DNA of 64,000 nucleotides from Ephydatia muelleri (GCA_013339895.1 JABACO010000004.1:11801804-11865803); one strand, 5' to 3'. Shown: positions 1 through 10,295, counted from the stretch's first letter. Numbers and translations: made by a program. Notes: a model not told the origin generated them from the sequence alone.

Positions 1-343
1 GGATTAGCATCAAATCCTTCCCATCCACCTGATGGGACAATATAATCAGTTATAAATGTATACACACACTAACATATTTGTGTGGGCTCGATATGTATCC
101 CAAGGCTGTGGAAAAATTCCACCTTTCAATTATATAGCTTCTCTCAGCCAACGTCTCAACATCATCTTGGTTATGTAGGTGTCTAGAGCCATCCTATCAA
201 GGCTACCACAATTAGGCAGACGTTTGTAGCTAATTTCTGTTTGTTTATGTAACTATTGTTCATATTTGATTATTATAAATAACTTGTCATTTGTGTATTT
301 ACTGAAAAGTATTCGATTCTCATGGATTTGGTGTTAAAAAATT

Positions 344-401
344 GTTAACTACAGTTAACAATCAGTTAACCATAGTTAACATCGGTCGATCTATGGTTAA
401 C
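344..401. repeat. Cluster of five GTTAAC hexamers
   Basis: Five copies of the palindromic hexamer GTTAAC start at 344, 354, 365, 375 and 396, so the spacings are 10, 11, 10 and 21 bp, close to whole turns of the helix. This could be a cluster of protein-binding sites (MYB-like or transposase subterminal sites) beside the transposon remnant to its right. No gene is visible in 1-499. Function is inference only. Confidence 0.4.
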
Positions 402-499
402 AGGAATTGTAGAGCTGAGAAATGTTATCAGCTTCCTTACAAAACGATGGACTGTTACAGCACCATGTACTAATGAGTCAGAGATGACTACAAAGTTCA

Positions 500-1862
500 A
501 GAAGTGAATCCCATCTTGAGCTGCTGTAGCAGTAGCAACAGATGATAGTACCTCCTTTGCACAGTAGTATGCAATGAAAGGATGAATGGTAGCTTGGCCG
601 TTATTCCAATGGAAGCCTTGTACTGCATCTTGGACAACGAAAGAGTAGTTCGCAAAGCAAAATCCCCAAGCACCACTATTTCTCCATATTTTAAGTTAGA
701 CATTGTGTCAGCTAGAAAGGATGTATGAAGTCATGACGACGCAGCTTCAGCAGGTTCTCCATCAATGCATCTACAAAATCCTCTGTTATTTTGGCAAGCG
801 TCTCTAAAGTAGTTTGATCCACTGAGAACCATGCTTGGTAAGTTAACTCTTCAACACCTAGTTCTTCAAATACCTCCACTAAAGCCATCTACTTTTCCAC
901 AAAATGGACATTCATTAGAGTTGGCTTCTTCAATATATTGGCTACTGTAACAGCTGGTAGTTAGTTCCATGCCACCACACAGTTGACATTCTCCTAAATG
1001 ACATCCAGGAGGCGCAGGGTTGCATGAGATATTGGCCAGTAAGTGCTTGTAATGTAACGTCACCATTAACATGAAAGAATTCTTTGAAGCCATGAGTGGT
1101 TCAGATTTTAGATCTTTCTAACATTAGTTTTACATTCTGATGTATAGTGCATACACATACATTATGTGTACCACTAGCTCCAGGAAGGACCACATTCTTT
1201 GGCTGAAGTTCTCTGAACTTGGTAAAACCTACCTTGACACCTAAGTTGTCATCCTGAAATTGCTTGTATGCGTCCTTGAGACTGAAGAGTATAAGTCTTT
1301 TCTGGACATGTTCCTTCTATCCATTTACCACCATGGACACATAGTCCTTCCTACCAGGAATAACATGACTGATAGCGTCGGATAGATAGAATTTTCCTCA
1401 ACTATCTTAGGTATAACCTTGCCTGGTCGAGCATTTGGTGCAGCTAGAACACCTTGACTTGCTACCAATAGTCTAGCCATGTGGTATGTTGCACCAAATT
1501 CGGCCTGCCTCCTGGTCCAGGACTTTGGAACGAGTATTTGCACTTTATCACTTACCTTTTGGCTCTCTCTGAACTTTGTCTTCAGCTGTTCCATCATTTC
1601 ATTGTACTCCAACTCTATTCTTGACGGTTCCAGTTTTAGCCTTTTCCTCACAGTTCCCTCAATCTTTCTCATTTTATTCTCACATACCTCTTCACCCCAA
1701 GCTTCCTGTTGTCAATAGAGGCGTCTCCTACACTCACAAGTAGTGCAGAAATGTTGGTGTCAATCTCAGTGCTCTCATCAGTAGGCTCATCATTGTCATC
1801 CTGATCAGTAGAACTGCTGGAAATATCCTGTTGGTGGCATATCGCTTGTGACAGAGAGTACT
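500..1862 (-). pseudogene. Remnant of an uncharacterised transposon-derived protein gene
   Basis: Read on the minus strand, conceptual translation gives in order: an acidic stretch ending near 1690 at a possible splice donor; a segment with VPKSWTRRQAEFGATYHMAR (1325-1672); a segment with PGRKDYVS and a block GASGTHNVCVCTIHQNVKLM near 1140-1190; a cysteine-rich block with CNPAPPGCHLGECQLCGG (866-1093); and a segment with VVLGDFA near 660-700. I recognise this order from a large, poorly annotated family of transposon-borne proteins in sponges and cnidarians. I cannot name its superfamily. Several stops and frame changes break it, so the copy is dead or its introns are not resolved. The DFA aspartate could be part of a DDE-type nuclease, but that is inference. 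Confidence 0.55.
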
Positions 1863-2301
1863 AATGGGTCGCAACACCTTTTTTGGCCCCTAGAATACAG
1901 CTTTATGTATGCCTGCCAATGATGGTAACAGGAGTTCAGACACCGCATGACCTGCTCTTAAAAGAACAAGATCCATTTCCTCAGCTGATAGTGATCGAAG
2001 GCTTGTGTCTTTACATCACACCTAACGCTTCACCAAGTGGACAGCGGGCCTCCATTGAACAAAACACGTAACTCAAGATGCAAAACTCAAACTTGAAAAC
2101 TATATGGTTTAGAACGGCAGCTACACATCCTTTTATATATTGAGAACATAAGACAATGGACAACAGAGACTTAACAATGGGAAGGGCAAGTGGCTCAGAG
2201 GCCCCCTAGAGCATGAGGCTCAAGAGGCTAACAGTGCTTACAAAGGTTCTTTTGTTATGCACCATACACTATATGTATTGAAATTCATAATGAAATTATC
2301 T
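1863..2301. other. No gene recognised
   Basis: This spacer holds only short open frames with no recognisable domain. It lies between two minus-strand transposon remnants and is probably decayed transposon or intergenic DNA. Confidence 0.4.
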
Positions 2302-2611
2302 CTACTTCATAAGTAGATTTGATAGTTCTATTCTTCTTGGGTGCATCTTGAGAAAGATCTCCAACGCTGTGTCCAAGTTTACTGGATGTGTGTAATGAAT
2401 ATTCATAAGTGCTAGCAAAGAAAGCCATCTACAGGTCATAGAGGACCTTAGCCAGTTTCTCAGACGGCGTAAGGTAGAAAAACTTCTCGAAGGTGTAAAT
2501 AGTAATTGGAAGTGTGCAACCAATTTTTATCAAGCGGAAAATATTAGGATGGGCGGTGACAAAATGGTTGGTGATGCAAACCACGGAAAAGAAGAAACAC
2601 TTACAGGACAT
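2302..2611 (-). pseudogene. hAT-family transposase C-terminal remnant
   Basis: Two overlapping minus-strand frames match the C-terminal dimerisation region of hAT transposases. The first (2429-2611) holds a PNIFRLIKIGCTLPIT block. The second (2302-2523) holds RSFSTLRRLRNWLRSSM, then LSLLALMNIHY and the closing HPRRIEL. In hAT proteins these blocks are contiguous (xxxSFSxLxxxKxxLRSxM followed by LAxMxIH), so a frameshift near 2480 separates them here. The BED zinc finger and catalytic region are not found next to it. It is a dead fragment. Confidence 0.7.
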
Positions 2612-3470
2612 GATGGTATGAGAGAAATAGATGGATTTCTAATTGATGCCGTCATTCAGAAACAGACGTCGGAAGCAAAATGTGTGCAACTGTCGAATCA
2701 GAAGTGAGTATGGTACATGAAGGATCATCTGTCAGAATAGAACAAGGGAATATTATTATGATTATTTTTATTTGGGTATGCGCGCTCATGGTTGACATGG
2801 TGATGCAGAGAAATCGTTCATAGCAGGCTTGCTCGAGCTCAATGGTGCAAACAACGACGCAACAGATTGTGCGCTGGAATACGGTTGACGTTGCAACTTA
2901 GATTTCGATTCTCAGCCCCGCTTAGCTTTCGCTTCGTGTTTGACATTGTATTCGAGTAATTTGTGAATGATGTATACAGGTGGGAACTTCACACGAATAT
3001 AACCAGACCAGACCAGAGATAATATATTATCTCTACCCAGACAGAGGCGCTTAAATAATTGACAAGATTGTGTGCGTGTGTTTGTGCTGTCTACAATAAT
3101 GTTTAACATGTGCCCAGCACATTTCTGCAAACATACACTCTGGATGGCATTTAGGGCCAAAAAGAAGAATGTGTCCCGTACTTTCCACTTCTTGCAGTTC
3201 AGGTTTCACACCCAGGTTGCATTGCCAACAATGCCCGTAACTCATCACGCCTCAGATCTGAAACTCTGGGCAAACTTCTTTCCTTACAAATCCGCAATGC
3301 TCCCTTTGCAGTGCGTGTTCCATCATCTGATAGTCTATTTTGTCACGCTAGTATGTACGCACTAGTTAGCAACCTATGACATATTGCTATAACTTCTCTC
3401 CGCCGTGCATTCTATGAGACTCAGTCCAGTGTGATGATACTGTTTTGAATCAAACCACATGTGTACTGAG
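2612..3470. other. Intergenic; no gene recognised
   Basis: Short frames on both strands overlap each other without recognisable domains. The only structured item is the palindrome at 3014-3034, listed separately. Confidence 0.4.
3014..3034. repeat. Palindrome matching two fused P-like transposon ends
   Basis: The palindrome starts with CAGAGATAATATAT and ends with its reverse complement minus the last base. CAGAGATAATATAT is the terminal sequence of the P-element-like transposon at 42398-50948. It is flanked on both sides by CCAGAC. P elements leave the tips of their inverted repeats behind on excision, so this may be an excision footprint of the same family. Confidence 0.5.
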
Positions 3471-4485
3471 AGGTACGTTTGTGACTTGTGTGTTGTTGGC
3501 CACCTATCCCATGCCATTAGCCTCCATAATGCTTACCGGCATCCTGAAGGTGTCCTAGATTGTTGGCTGTTTTCAGATTGGCCTCCTGTTATGTGGTATT
3601 GTTGCTAGAGGTTTCATAGGCAGCCACATTTGTTGTTATGTCATGTATATCTATTTCCATGCTGGATTTTGTCTTTTCATGCAGTTTATCCTGATGTTAC
3701 TGACTGGAGCAGCGAATATTTGTGATCTGCGCACAACTAGTACCATTACACCAGTCTTAAAACACAGCGTGGATGGATACAGTTCTTCAGAAATGGTCTT
3801 CAAATCGGAGGTATGTTTGTGACTTAGTATTGTTGGCCACCCATTAGCCTCCATAGTGTTTACCGGCATCCTGAAGGTGTCCTACGTTGTTGGCTGTTTT
3901 CAGATTGGCCTCCTGTTATGTGTATTGTTGCTACAGGTTTCATTGGCAGCCATGTGTTTGCTCTTCTTTCATGCTGGAATTTGTCTATACTTGCAGTTAC
4001 TCTGATGTTACTGACTAGCGTATAAAAACATCATGCTGGAATTGAGCAGAGAATGTTTGATCTGCACAACTAGTTAGATTATACAAGTCTTCTTTGGTTT
4101 CAAACGCAGCAGAACCAAAAGTTTCCTTAAATTGGAGGTATGTTTGTGACTTCTGTGTTATTGGCCACCTATCCCATGCCAGTAGCCTCCATAATGCTTA
4201 CCGGCATCCTGAAGGTGTCCTACATTGTCGGCTGTTTTCAGATTGGCCTCCTGTTATGTGGTATTGTTGCTAGAGGTTTCACAGGCAGCCACATTCAGTA
4301 TTGTGCGTGGGCTTTACTTCAAGCATTTGTACTAACCAGCTGTCTTCATTTTTGCAGTGTATTACATCTAGCAATGATTTTGACAGATGCTCAGTGTAAC
4401 GTCAGTTCCAGATGAACATTATGAGGTTAGTACAAACGTATTGGCATCATTACGTTGGCCACCGATCCCATGCCATTAGCCTCAT
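3471..4485 (+). repeat. Tandem ~330-bp exon-intron repeat, three copies plus a partial
   Basis: A block with GTTTGTGACTT, GGCCACC, CCTCCATA and CCGGCATCCTGAAGGTGTCC recurs from about 3473, 3811 and 4138, with a truncated fourth copy at about 4450. Copies 2 and 3 start at a splice-donor-like GGAG/GTATGT and each contains a pyrimidine-rich CAG acceptor-like site. The repeated unit therefore looks like an intron plus a short exon. Stops interrupt copy 2. The last partial copy runs into the ORF at 4455-5300. Confidence 0.65.
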
Positions 4486-5300
4486 TGGATGAGCTAACCA
4501 AGCAGCTCAATGATGATGGATTCAACATCCATAGTGGTGGGGTTTACCTTCGCCTGATTCCTAGGCGCAGCTCTTCTTTGGAGGGTAAGAGGCATGTTAC
4601 AACTGTACCAATCAAGCTCATCAGAGACCAGAATGATTCCCATGCCAAGCATGTTGATCAAAAATTGTGTGTGTCCACAATCAAACACCTAGAAGAAATA
4701 TCTTCCACTCTGGTGCCTAATGAAGTGTGCTTTATTAGTCAATATGACAAAGCTAGAGTACCAATTGGTCTCACTGCAGCTAACAAGCAGTCTCCTTTGC
4801 TGATGCATGTCGAATACAGAGTGAGTTTACCAGACCATGATTGGGTAGTCGCTGCTCAACACAAGTTGATCCCATTTGTATATGGTGGCATTGTTGTACA
4901 ACCAAATGGTCTTGGTAAGCCAGAAGCTGTTAGCTATTCAGGGCGAACATACATTGCAATTCTGTCTGGAAAGCACTCCTCATCTACTGCCTATGCACAT
5001 GCACTTGGCTTTGAGAGATTGCTTCAGCTACATCAACGTGATAGCTTGAAAGCTCCAGAGAAAAATGTTCATGAAGAGAACCACCATTTTCCATCTTTGT
5101 GTGTGTCAAAGTCTCTAAATCTTGATGAAATACTTCCAAGATCGACAATGACTTTCAAAGTTGACCCCTACAATCTGTACTGCCAATCAGTTCACTCGCA
5201 ATTGCTTGATTGGTCATTGGTTCTGGTACACTACTGTCCGATTGCATTGAAACGTGTGTCAAAAAGACCAACGCCCAGAAATTTTGAACTGAAATTGTAA
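4455..5300 (+). pseudogene. Transposase-like protein fragment
   Basis: This 281-codon frame is conserved in character from about residue 10 on: NIHSGGVYLRLIPRRSS, TVPIKLIRDQND, then NEVCFISQYDKARVPIGLTA and PDHDWVVAAQHKLIPFVYGG, then SYSGRTYIAI and a SGKHSSSTAYAHALGFERLL block. I recognise this arrangement from multi-copy transposon-associated proteins in sponges and cnidarians that probably carry a DDE-type nuclease, with the D in SQYDKARVP a candidate. In intact relatives the frame continues further; here it ends soon after residue 245 in unrelated sequence. The start lies in the tandem repeat, so the true 5' end is elsewhere. Probably a truncated mobile-element gene. Confidence 0.5.
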
Positions 5301-5994
5301 GCCTAGCAACAAAATGGCTACATCCAAGCAACATTGGAAGTTTTGGTACCAAAACTGAGATTAGTACTGTATTGTGGATAGGAAGAGCTTGCTTTTTAGT
5401 GGAGCTGGCGCTAATATATGTTTGTTTGCACGTTCTAGCAACTAGGTAGCCGTTATGCATTTGGTTTAGGTCTTTTAAAGGAAAACCTTAGTTTTAAATC
5501 ATCAGTTATTCAGATTGTGTGATACCAGAATTCAAGTCAGTCATTGGTGAGAGTATTGCCTGTGCAGTAGATAGGTTTATACAGTGTTGCTTCTCTTGCA
5601 TGAAGGTGACCTTGATGGTATAAGTGTTGGGGAAATGCTGTGTCCTGCATGGATATCAAATACATGTAAAATGTGCGTGTGTAATCTGTAACTTATTATG
5701 TACAATGGTAGCGTTTATTCCTTCCCCCATTAGTTCTTTCTTTATTGTGTTGAACGTCGTTCTGTTTCGCTCACTGTCAGCTCTATTAAGGGCAACGAAT
5801 ATTTAAGTGTATATGAAGCGCTGATTTGATCACATACCATTCCGAGAATTCAAATTCCATGCTTGCATAGAATCGTACAAGATTTTAACCTTGTCCTAAT
5901 AGAGGAATACATAATGCACATGTACGAATACGTGCTACTGAATTATTTACCAGTAAGTCCTTCAGAACAGCTCTAGTCCTTCGGCAACCTTACT
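5301..5994. other. No gene recognised
   Basis: Only short frames without recognisable domains are seen in this AT-rich stretch between two mobile-element fragments. Confidence 0.4.
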
Positions 5995-6822
5995 TTAGAT
6001 CACCTTTTCCACGCCCTCCATAAGTGGAGCTATTGTGGCATTCTGGCTCTCAACTGTACTCCTTAAGGCTTGAACTTCCTTTTCTTGCGCACGAACGAGA
6101 TGCAATACTTCCTGCAGTGAACCGTCTTGGTCAGCTGGATTAGGTGCGTCGACAGGAGGGGTTTGGAGTAACATTTTTGGTGGAAGAGCAGATGTCGATT
6201 TAGAAGACTTTGGCATCCCTGATGCAATGCTCTCCGGTTGTATCACTCCATTGCCCACCACGTACCCCAGGTAAACACACTGGTCCATGCCAAATTGGTA
6301 TTTTTGGGGTTTGGCCGTGAGACCTGCTTCCCATAGACGTTGTAACACTGTTCTTACATGCTGTAAGGGGTTATCCCATGAGTCACTGTGGATTGCCAGG
6401 TCGTCTATGTACATGTACGCCGCTGAGAAACCTTGTAGACCCTGCAGTACTTCGTCCATCAAGCATTGGAATGTAGCTGGAGCACCTTTCAGGCCAAAGG
6501 GCATCACCCGAAATTGGTACAAGCCAATGGGCGTAGTGAATGCCGTCAAGTGTCTGGCTCCTTCCGCCATTGGCACCTGCCAGTAACCTTGAGAGAGATC
6601 TAATGTTGTGATAAACTTGGCTTTGCCCAGTCCATCGATGAGATCCTCGATTCTGGGCATTGGGTAAGCATCCGACAAAGAAGCAGCATTTAGCCTCCTG
6701 TAGTCCACACACATACGCGTGGTACTGTCCTTTTTGTTCACGAGGACAATGGGAGCAGCCCATTCACTCCTGAATGGTTCGATAATACCTGCTGCCAGTA
6801 TATAATCGATTTCCTTCCTCAC
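5995..6822 (-). pseudogene. Gypsy-type reverse transcriptase with a foreign coiled-coil tail
   Basis: The 275-codon frame carries the core reverse transcriptase motifs: APIVLVNKKD, CVDYRRLN, TTLDLSQGYWQVPM, FRVMPFGLKGAPATFQ and the catalytic YIDD box (YMYIDDLAIHS), followed by GLTAKPQKYQF. The polymerase reading stops after QPESI, where relatives run on into the connection and RNase H domains. Instead about 75 residues of different, charged and helical sequence follow (LVRAQEKEVQALRSTVESQ) and end in a stop. This junction is probably a deletion or insertion point. It cannot be a working polyprotein. Confidence 0.75.
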
Positions 6823-6985
6823 TAATTCGGGTAGGCATGTGGAAGTCTGTAAGGAGCGAGCCTGATGGGTTTGGAATCTGTAGGCCTGACATTGTGTTCC
6901 GCCATGGTTGTGCGCCCTGGTGCACTGTTCATGACATCTCGGAACTCGTGTAGCAGTCCTTGCAGTTGTTGCAATTGTGCCACTG

Positions 6986-7446
6986 TTAACTGTTTGCCCA
7001 TTCTCTATTCACCGACCTCCCTCCTCTCCATTCAGGGATATCTTCCTCTTCAACTTCTTCCTCCATTCCTCCTGCTGAGAAATATGCTCTGTCCTTAGCT
7101 GTGTTCCACCGCTTCAACATGTTTACGTGAAACGTGCGCCTTCCCACTTCCGTGAGCCGTGCATGTCCACTATGTAGTTCAAAGCCCCAATCTTCTGCAA
7201 TACAGGGTAAGGACGCTTCCATTGAGCTGTTAGAGCACCAGCTGAGGTTGGTGATAGCACCAAAACCAGGAAGCCGATTTGAAATTCCCGCTGTCGCGCA
7301 TTTCCATCCCTTTCAGCAGAACGTTCATCAATCCAATCTAATACTTCTGCACGAAGTTTCAAATCTTCATCCTTATGCTTGCGTTTGTTGCCTGAACACA
7401 ATGAGTCATAAAATGACAGCACAAATGAAAGATAGTGTAGCTCCAA
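6986..7446 (-). pseudogene. Gypsy integrase C-terminal fragment
   Basis: Two overlapping minus-strand frames resemble the integrase C-terminal part of the second gypsy element in this window: LVLVLSPTSAGALTAQWK and PYPVLQKIGALNYIVDMHG here match LVLLPTSGSFLTAQWKGPYP there, and FHVNMLKRWN follows in the other frame. A frameshift near 7140 separates them. An acidic linker with EDIPEW leads toward the reverse transcriptase. Catalytic core residues are missing from this copy. Confidence 0.65.
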
Positions 7447-8211
7447 GTTAAAATTCGTTTACAAAGGCATTATATGCAAATCACAAACACGCATAATGTC
7501 ATTATGCCTCATCATAAATCATTTATAATACATCAGCATACCCCTCTTCCATGATGCATCATCAGTCCTCCTTACTACTACCAAAAGTATTAGGAGTAAA
7601 TAACTATCACTTTGATTACTAACACTACATGTACCTCCTGAAGGTTGCTTGGATGTCTGTCTCTGTTTGACCACCTGAGGCCGATTGTTTTATTGAGGTG
7701 GAGCTCAAGGGAGTGTGTGTCTCTGATGATGAAGATGGGGTTGGTGGGAGTGGTGAACTGGACATAGATATTGAGGGAGAAAATGGACCATGTGATGATG
7801 GAGATTGCAGAGATGATGAAGTCAAAGTAGACGACACACTTGCTGTGGAGGGGGACTGTAGACCATCTCAGGGAGTTATATAGCAATACTAACATAATAG
7901 CCAGCACGAGTAAGTTATTTACCCTCACTGTCAACAACTTCTGGGAGAATGAGTTCTATCGGGGGTACGCCCTTAACTGCATCGATTTGGTTTGGTAGCT
8001 AGTTTGGATGCACCCCCAATCCAGATCGATCCGGATTTTTGTGTCCATTCTAGTAACACCTTTGTGTCAAAACAGAAATTGGTAGATGTCACTTCGGAAT
8101 TCAAAAGATATAAACCTTTTACGGCTGGTTCCTGTGGAGAGGGATAGCTGGACATCTGACATCATTCTGCTGACACTGTTTAGTATCACACGGGATGATG
8201 GTTTAGTGGCA
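7447..8211. other. Spacer with a serine/proline-rich open frame
   Basis: A minus-strand frame at 7625-7837 is rich in serine, threonine and proline and an overlapping plus-strand frame at 7698-7883 is acidic. They are complementary readings of one low-complexity stretch. Either could be an exon of an unknown gene; nothing decides it. No domain is recognised. Confidence 0.35.
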
Positions 8212-8400
8212 TTAAATGTCATGAAGGTATAAGATTATCATATTTAAGATACATAAGATATGATATAATTCGTACTTTAAAAGGTACAGTGTAACGTCTT
8301 TCTGATTCACCCACGAAGCATCCTCGACGGGCCATCCTTTCCACAGTACTAGAAATTCCCTTTGAGCACCCTTGGTACGGATTAATGATGGAACTTTCAT
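8212..8400 (-). pseudogene. Chromodomain fragment
   Basis: The frame contains EFLVLWKGWPVEDASWV, the middle and end of a chromodomain (aromatic-rich YLVKWKGY-like strand, then a W-containing helix start). Such domains end the integrases of many gypsy elements and also occur in host chromatin proteins. It lies downstream of no complete integrase, so it is probably a leftover of a retrotransposon or a single exon. Confidence 0.5.
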
Positions 8401-9018
8401 TATTTTATACCTTTCGTCTTGACGTTACGATTCTCTCGACTGGATGATAAGCCATTAGGCGCATACTATAGTATAATTTGAAGTTCACTTAGTGGTGATG
8501 TAATCCTAGCTAGCTGCGTCCACTAGGTGGTCCATTCAAGGGGACCTGGAAATGAAGGGGGAGGTGGAGGAGGAGGACAGGGAGGAAGAGAAGGTGGAAG
8601 GGGGATGAAGAGTAGGACCTGGTGTCCTGGTGCATAGGGCAGTTTTCCCCACATCCCCATTTCCCAAAACTACCAGTTTGTATTCAGTCATTTCGTCACA
8701 GACGATAGCACGCGCATGCGCGTGATATCGTGCTATCGGAATATTGATGGGAAGCCTTCCCTATCCCTCCATGTCGCCCATTGTTCTTTAAATTTAAATT
8801 TCATAAAGCAAACACAATATGTGTGCATACATATGTGCAGTTCATTGAGTTGGCGTAAAAAGTGTGCATGCTTGGGTTTGTGTTAACTTCCCTGTGAGGG
8901 AATTTTTGTTCTAAGGTTTATCATAGCTGCTCCTCATGAGACGACGCTGCAATTAATATAATGTGGTCATATTGTGTATAGATCAGCAGCTGGCATACTG
9001 AACTGACCTTTAGCTGAA
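8401..9018. other. Intergenic, with a purine-rich tract
   Basis: A G/A-rich tract lies at about 8548-8612. No coding or RNA feature is recognised. Confidence 0.4.
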
Positions 9019-9258
9019 ATGCACAATGCACGGCTGAACTCAACAATAACGCAACCACGAAGCTTGGGTCTATTTGGGTTTTTTCAAGCCATGGGAATCA
9101 TTTATTCTTTTGTACTGTTGGGGTTCGTTTTGAACGCAGTAAAACAGATCAATCGTGAACTACCGGACACTGTGGGGAGCCTGACACGTAAAGCAAATGA
9201 GATCAGAAGTAATATTGAAAGCAGCCCCCCCCCCCCCCCCCCCCCCCCAGAGGCCTAA
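9019..9258 (+). CDS. Hypothetical 79-aa single-pass membrane protein
   Basis: The frame starts at an ATG and has one hydrophobic segment at about residues 18-40 (GFFQAMGIIYSFVLLGFVL) followed by a charged helix and an eight-proline run encoded by a 24-base C tract. The size and a single N-terminal membrane helix are like small organelle or ER proteins, but I recognise no family. The C tract makes the C-terminal frame uncertain because slippage or sequencing error could change it. Confidence 0.35.
   Translation: MHNARLNSTITQPRSLGLFGFFQAMGIIYSFVLLGFVLNAVKQINRELPDTVGSLTRKANEIRSNIESSPPPPPPPPEA
9225..9248 (+). repeat. 24-base poly(C) tract
   Basis: Twenty-four consecutive C residues inside the small ORF at 9019-9258. 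Such runs are prone to slippage in vivo and to miscounting in sequencing. Confidence 0.9.
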
Positions 9259-9289
9259 GCAACAAGGGTTCCTGGTGCGTGACTTCACA

Positions 9290-9632
9290 TCCTTAGCTTC
9301 TCATATTTGAGATCTGCATGGATTCTTGCTTTCCACCTGTTGTGTCAATAGCAGCAGAATGTTTGGTGTACTGCGTGGTATATGCTTATAGTATACAGAA
9401 GATTGGGTTGCAAGTTATTCTCCAAAAGTGATTCTGCAGTGAATATGAGTAACTCTATACATACATCAAAACATGCAGCAGCTGGCTTCCGGATATGTTA
9501 GCTGAGTTTGTTTAAGCTCTCTCAAGGCTGCACAGTTAATACTTTAAAGCTTCTCGCATTTGAGATCTGGTTTCCTCTATCTCTCCTTCATGCCAATATT
9601 CTGCAGAACGTTTGGTGTACTGCCTCTTCACT
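9290..9632 (+). repeat. Diverged direct duplication
   Basis: A block holding TTTGAGATCTG and, about 65-75 bases later, GTTTGGTGTACTGC occurs at about 9290-9380 and again at about 9545-9630. This is an old tandem copy in otherwise featureless sequence. Confidence 0.45.
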
Positions 9633-9851
9633 CTTGCATATTTTTGCAGTAACTCCAGCCTGTGCTCGGCCATCATTGCAGTCATCGTTGTGCTTCTCGT
9701 TCCACATATCTTTGTCCCACAAATAGCAAGCTTTGTTCACTGCTGTCTGATGTTCTGCTACCATCGGCATAATCCACTTCTTCGAATGCCACATCTGTGC
9801 CATTCACAATCACAAGCATATACCACATGCTAACTCTCATCAACTTTCCCA

Positions 9852-9885
9852 TTCCTTGTCCAAGACTGTTCCTTGTCCAAGACTG
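9852..9885 (+). repeat. 17-bp direct repeat abutting the viral insertion
   Basis: The 17-mer TTCCTTGTCCAAGACTG is present twice in direct tandem and stops one base before the left palindrome of the viral element. The right flank (from 20260) does not carry it, so it is not a target-site duplication. It may reflect repair at the integration junction. Confidence 0.7.
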
Positions 9886-10069
9886 TTCCGGTGTACTGAT
9901 ATTTTATAGGCTAAATTTAGTACTTTACAATGACCTAATTTGGCCAATGCTCGAGCATTGGCCAAATTAGGTCATTGTAAAGTACTAAATTTAGCCTATA
10001 AAATATCAGTACACCGGACATCTATGATTGAAACGCGCGAAATATATCTATTTTTAGCACAGATGTAAT

Positions 10070-10248
10070 TAGACCGAGAATTAGACCGATTATATTTCGG
10101 TCTAATGATAAAGTTGTAGGGTGAATATGGGTCGGTCTAGAATTCGGTCTAATTCATGTAGTATTATGTCATTGTTTACGCATGCGGTTAATGTGTTTTC
10201 TGGTAATTGTATGTATTAGTGGGCGGAACTAGACCGACAATTAGACCG
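10070..10248. promoter_or_regulatory. Seven TAGACCG motifs, probable Rep-binding sites
   Basis: TAGACCG or its complement starts at 10070, 10082, 10098, 10133, 10145, 10230 and 10242. Three pairs have exactly 12-bp spacing and same orientation within the pair. The same set lies in the right repeat. Short tandem motifs near the hairpin are how parvovirus Rep proteins find their origins, so these are good candidates for binding sites of the Rep at 14332-15978. They also sit just upstream of the TATA box and could control transcription. Confidence 0.7.
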
Positions 10249-10287
10249 ACGGTGTTTGCCCTTGCGCAGGTGGGTGTAATAAGTCAG

Positions 10288-10295
10288 TATATAAA
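10288..10295 (+). promoter_or_regulatory. TATA box of the left terminal promoter
   Basis: TATATAAA lies 57 bp before the first ATG (10345) and inside the inverted repeat. The right repeat carries the identical box in the opposite orientation, so the two outermost gene units share one promoter sequence. Confidence 0.75.

Larger units (their letters stand above)
5995..7446 (-). mobile_element. Ty3/gypsy retrotransposon fragment, integrase before reverse transcriptase
   Basis: On the minus strand an integrase C-terminal tail (7446 down to about 7130) is followed by a linker and then a reverse transcriptase (6822 down to about 6230). This order, integrase upstream of reverse transcriptase, is the one seen at 32124-35548 and is typical of Gmr1-like Ty3/gypsy elements, not ordinary gypsy. 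No gag, protease, RNase H or LTRs are visible here, so this is a short remnant. Confidence 0.7.
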
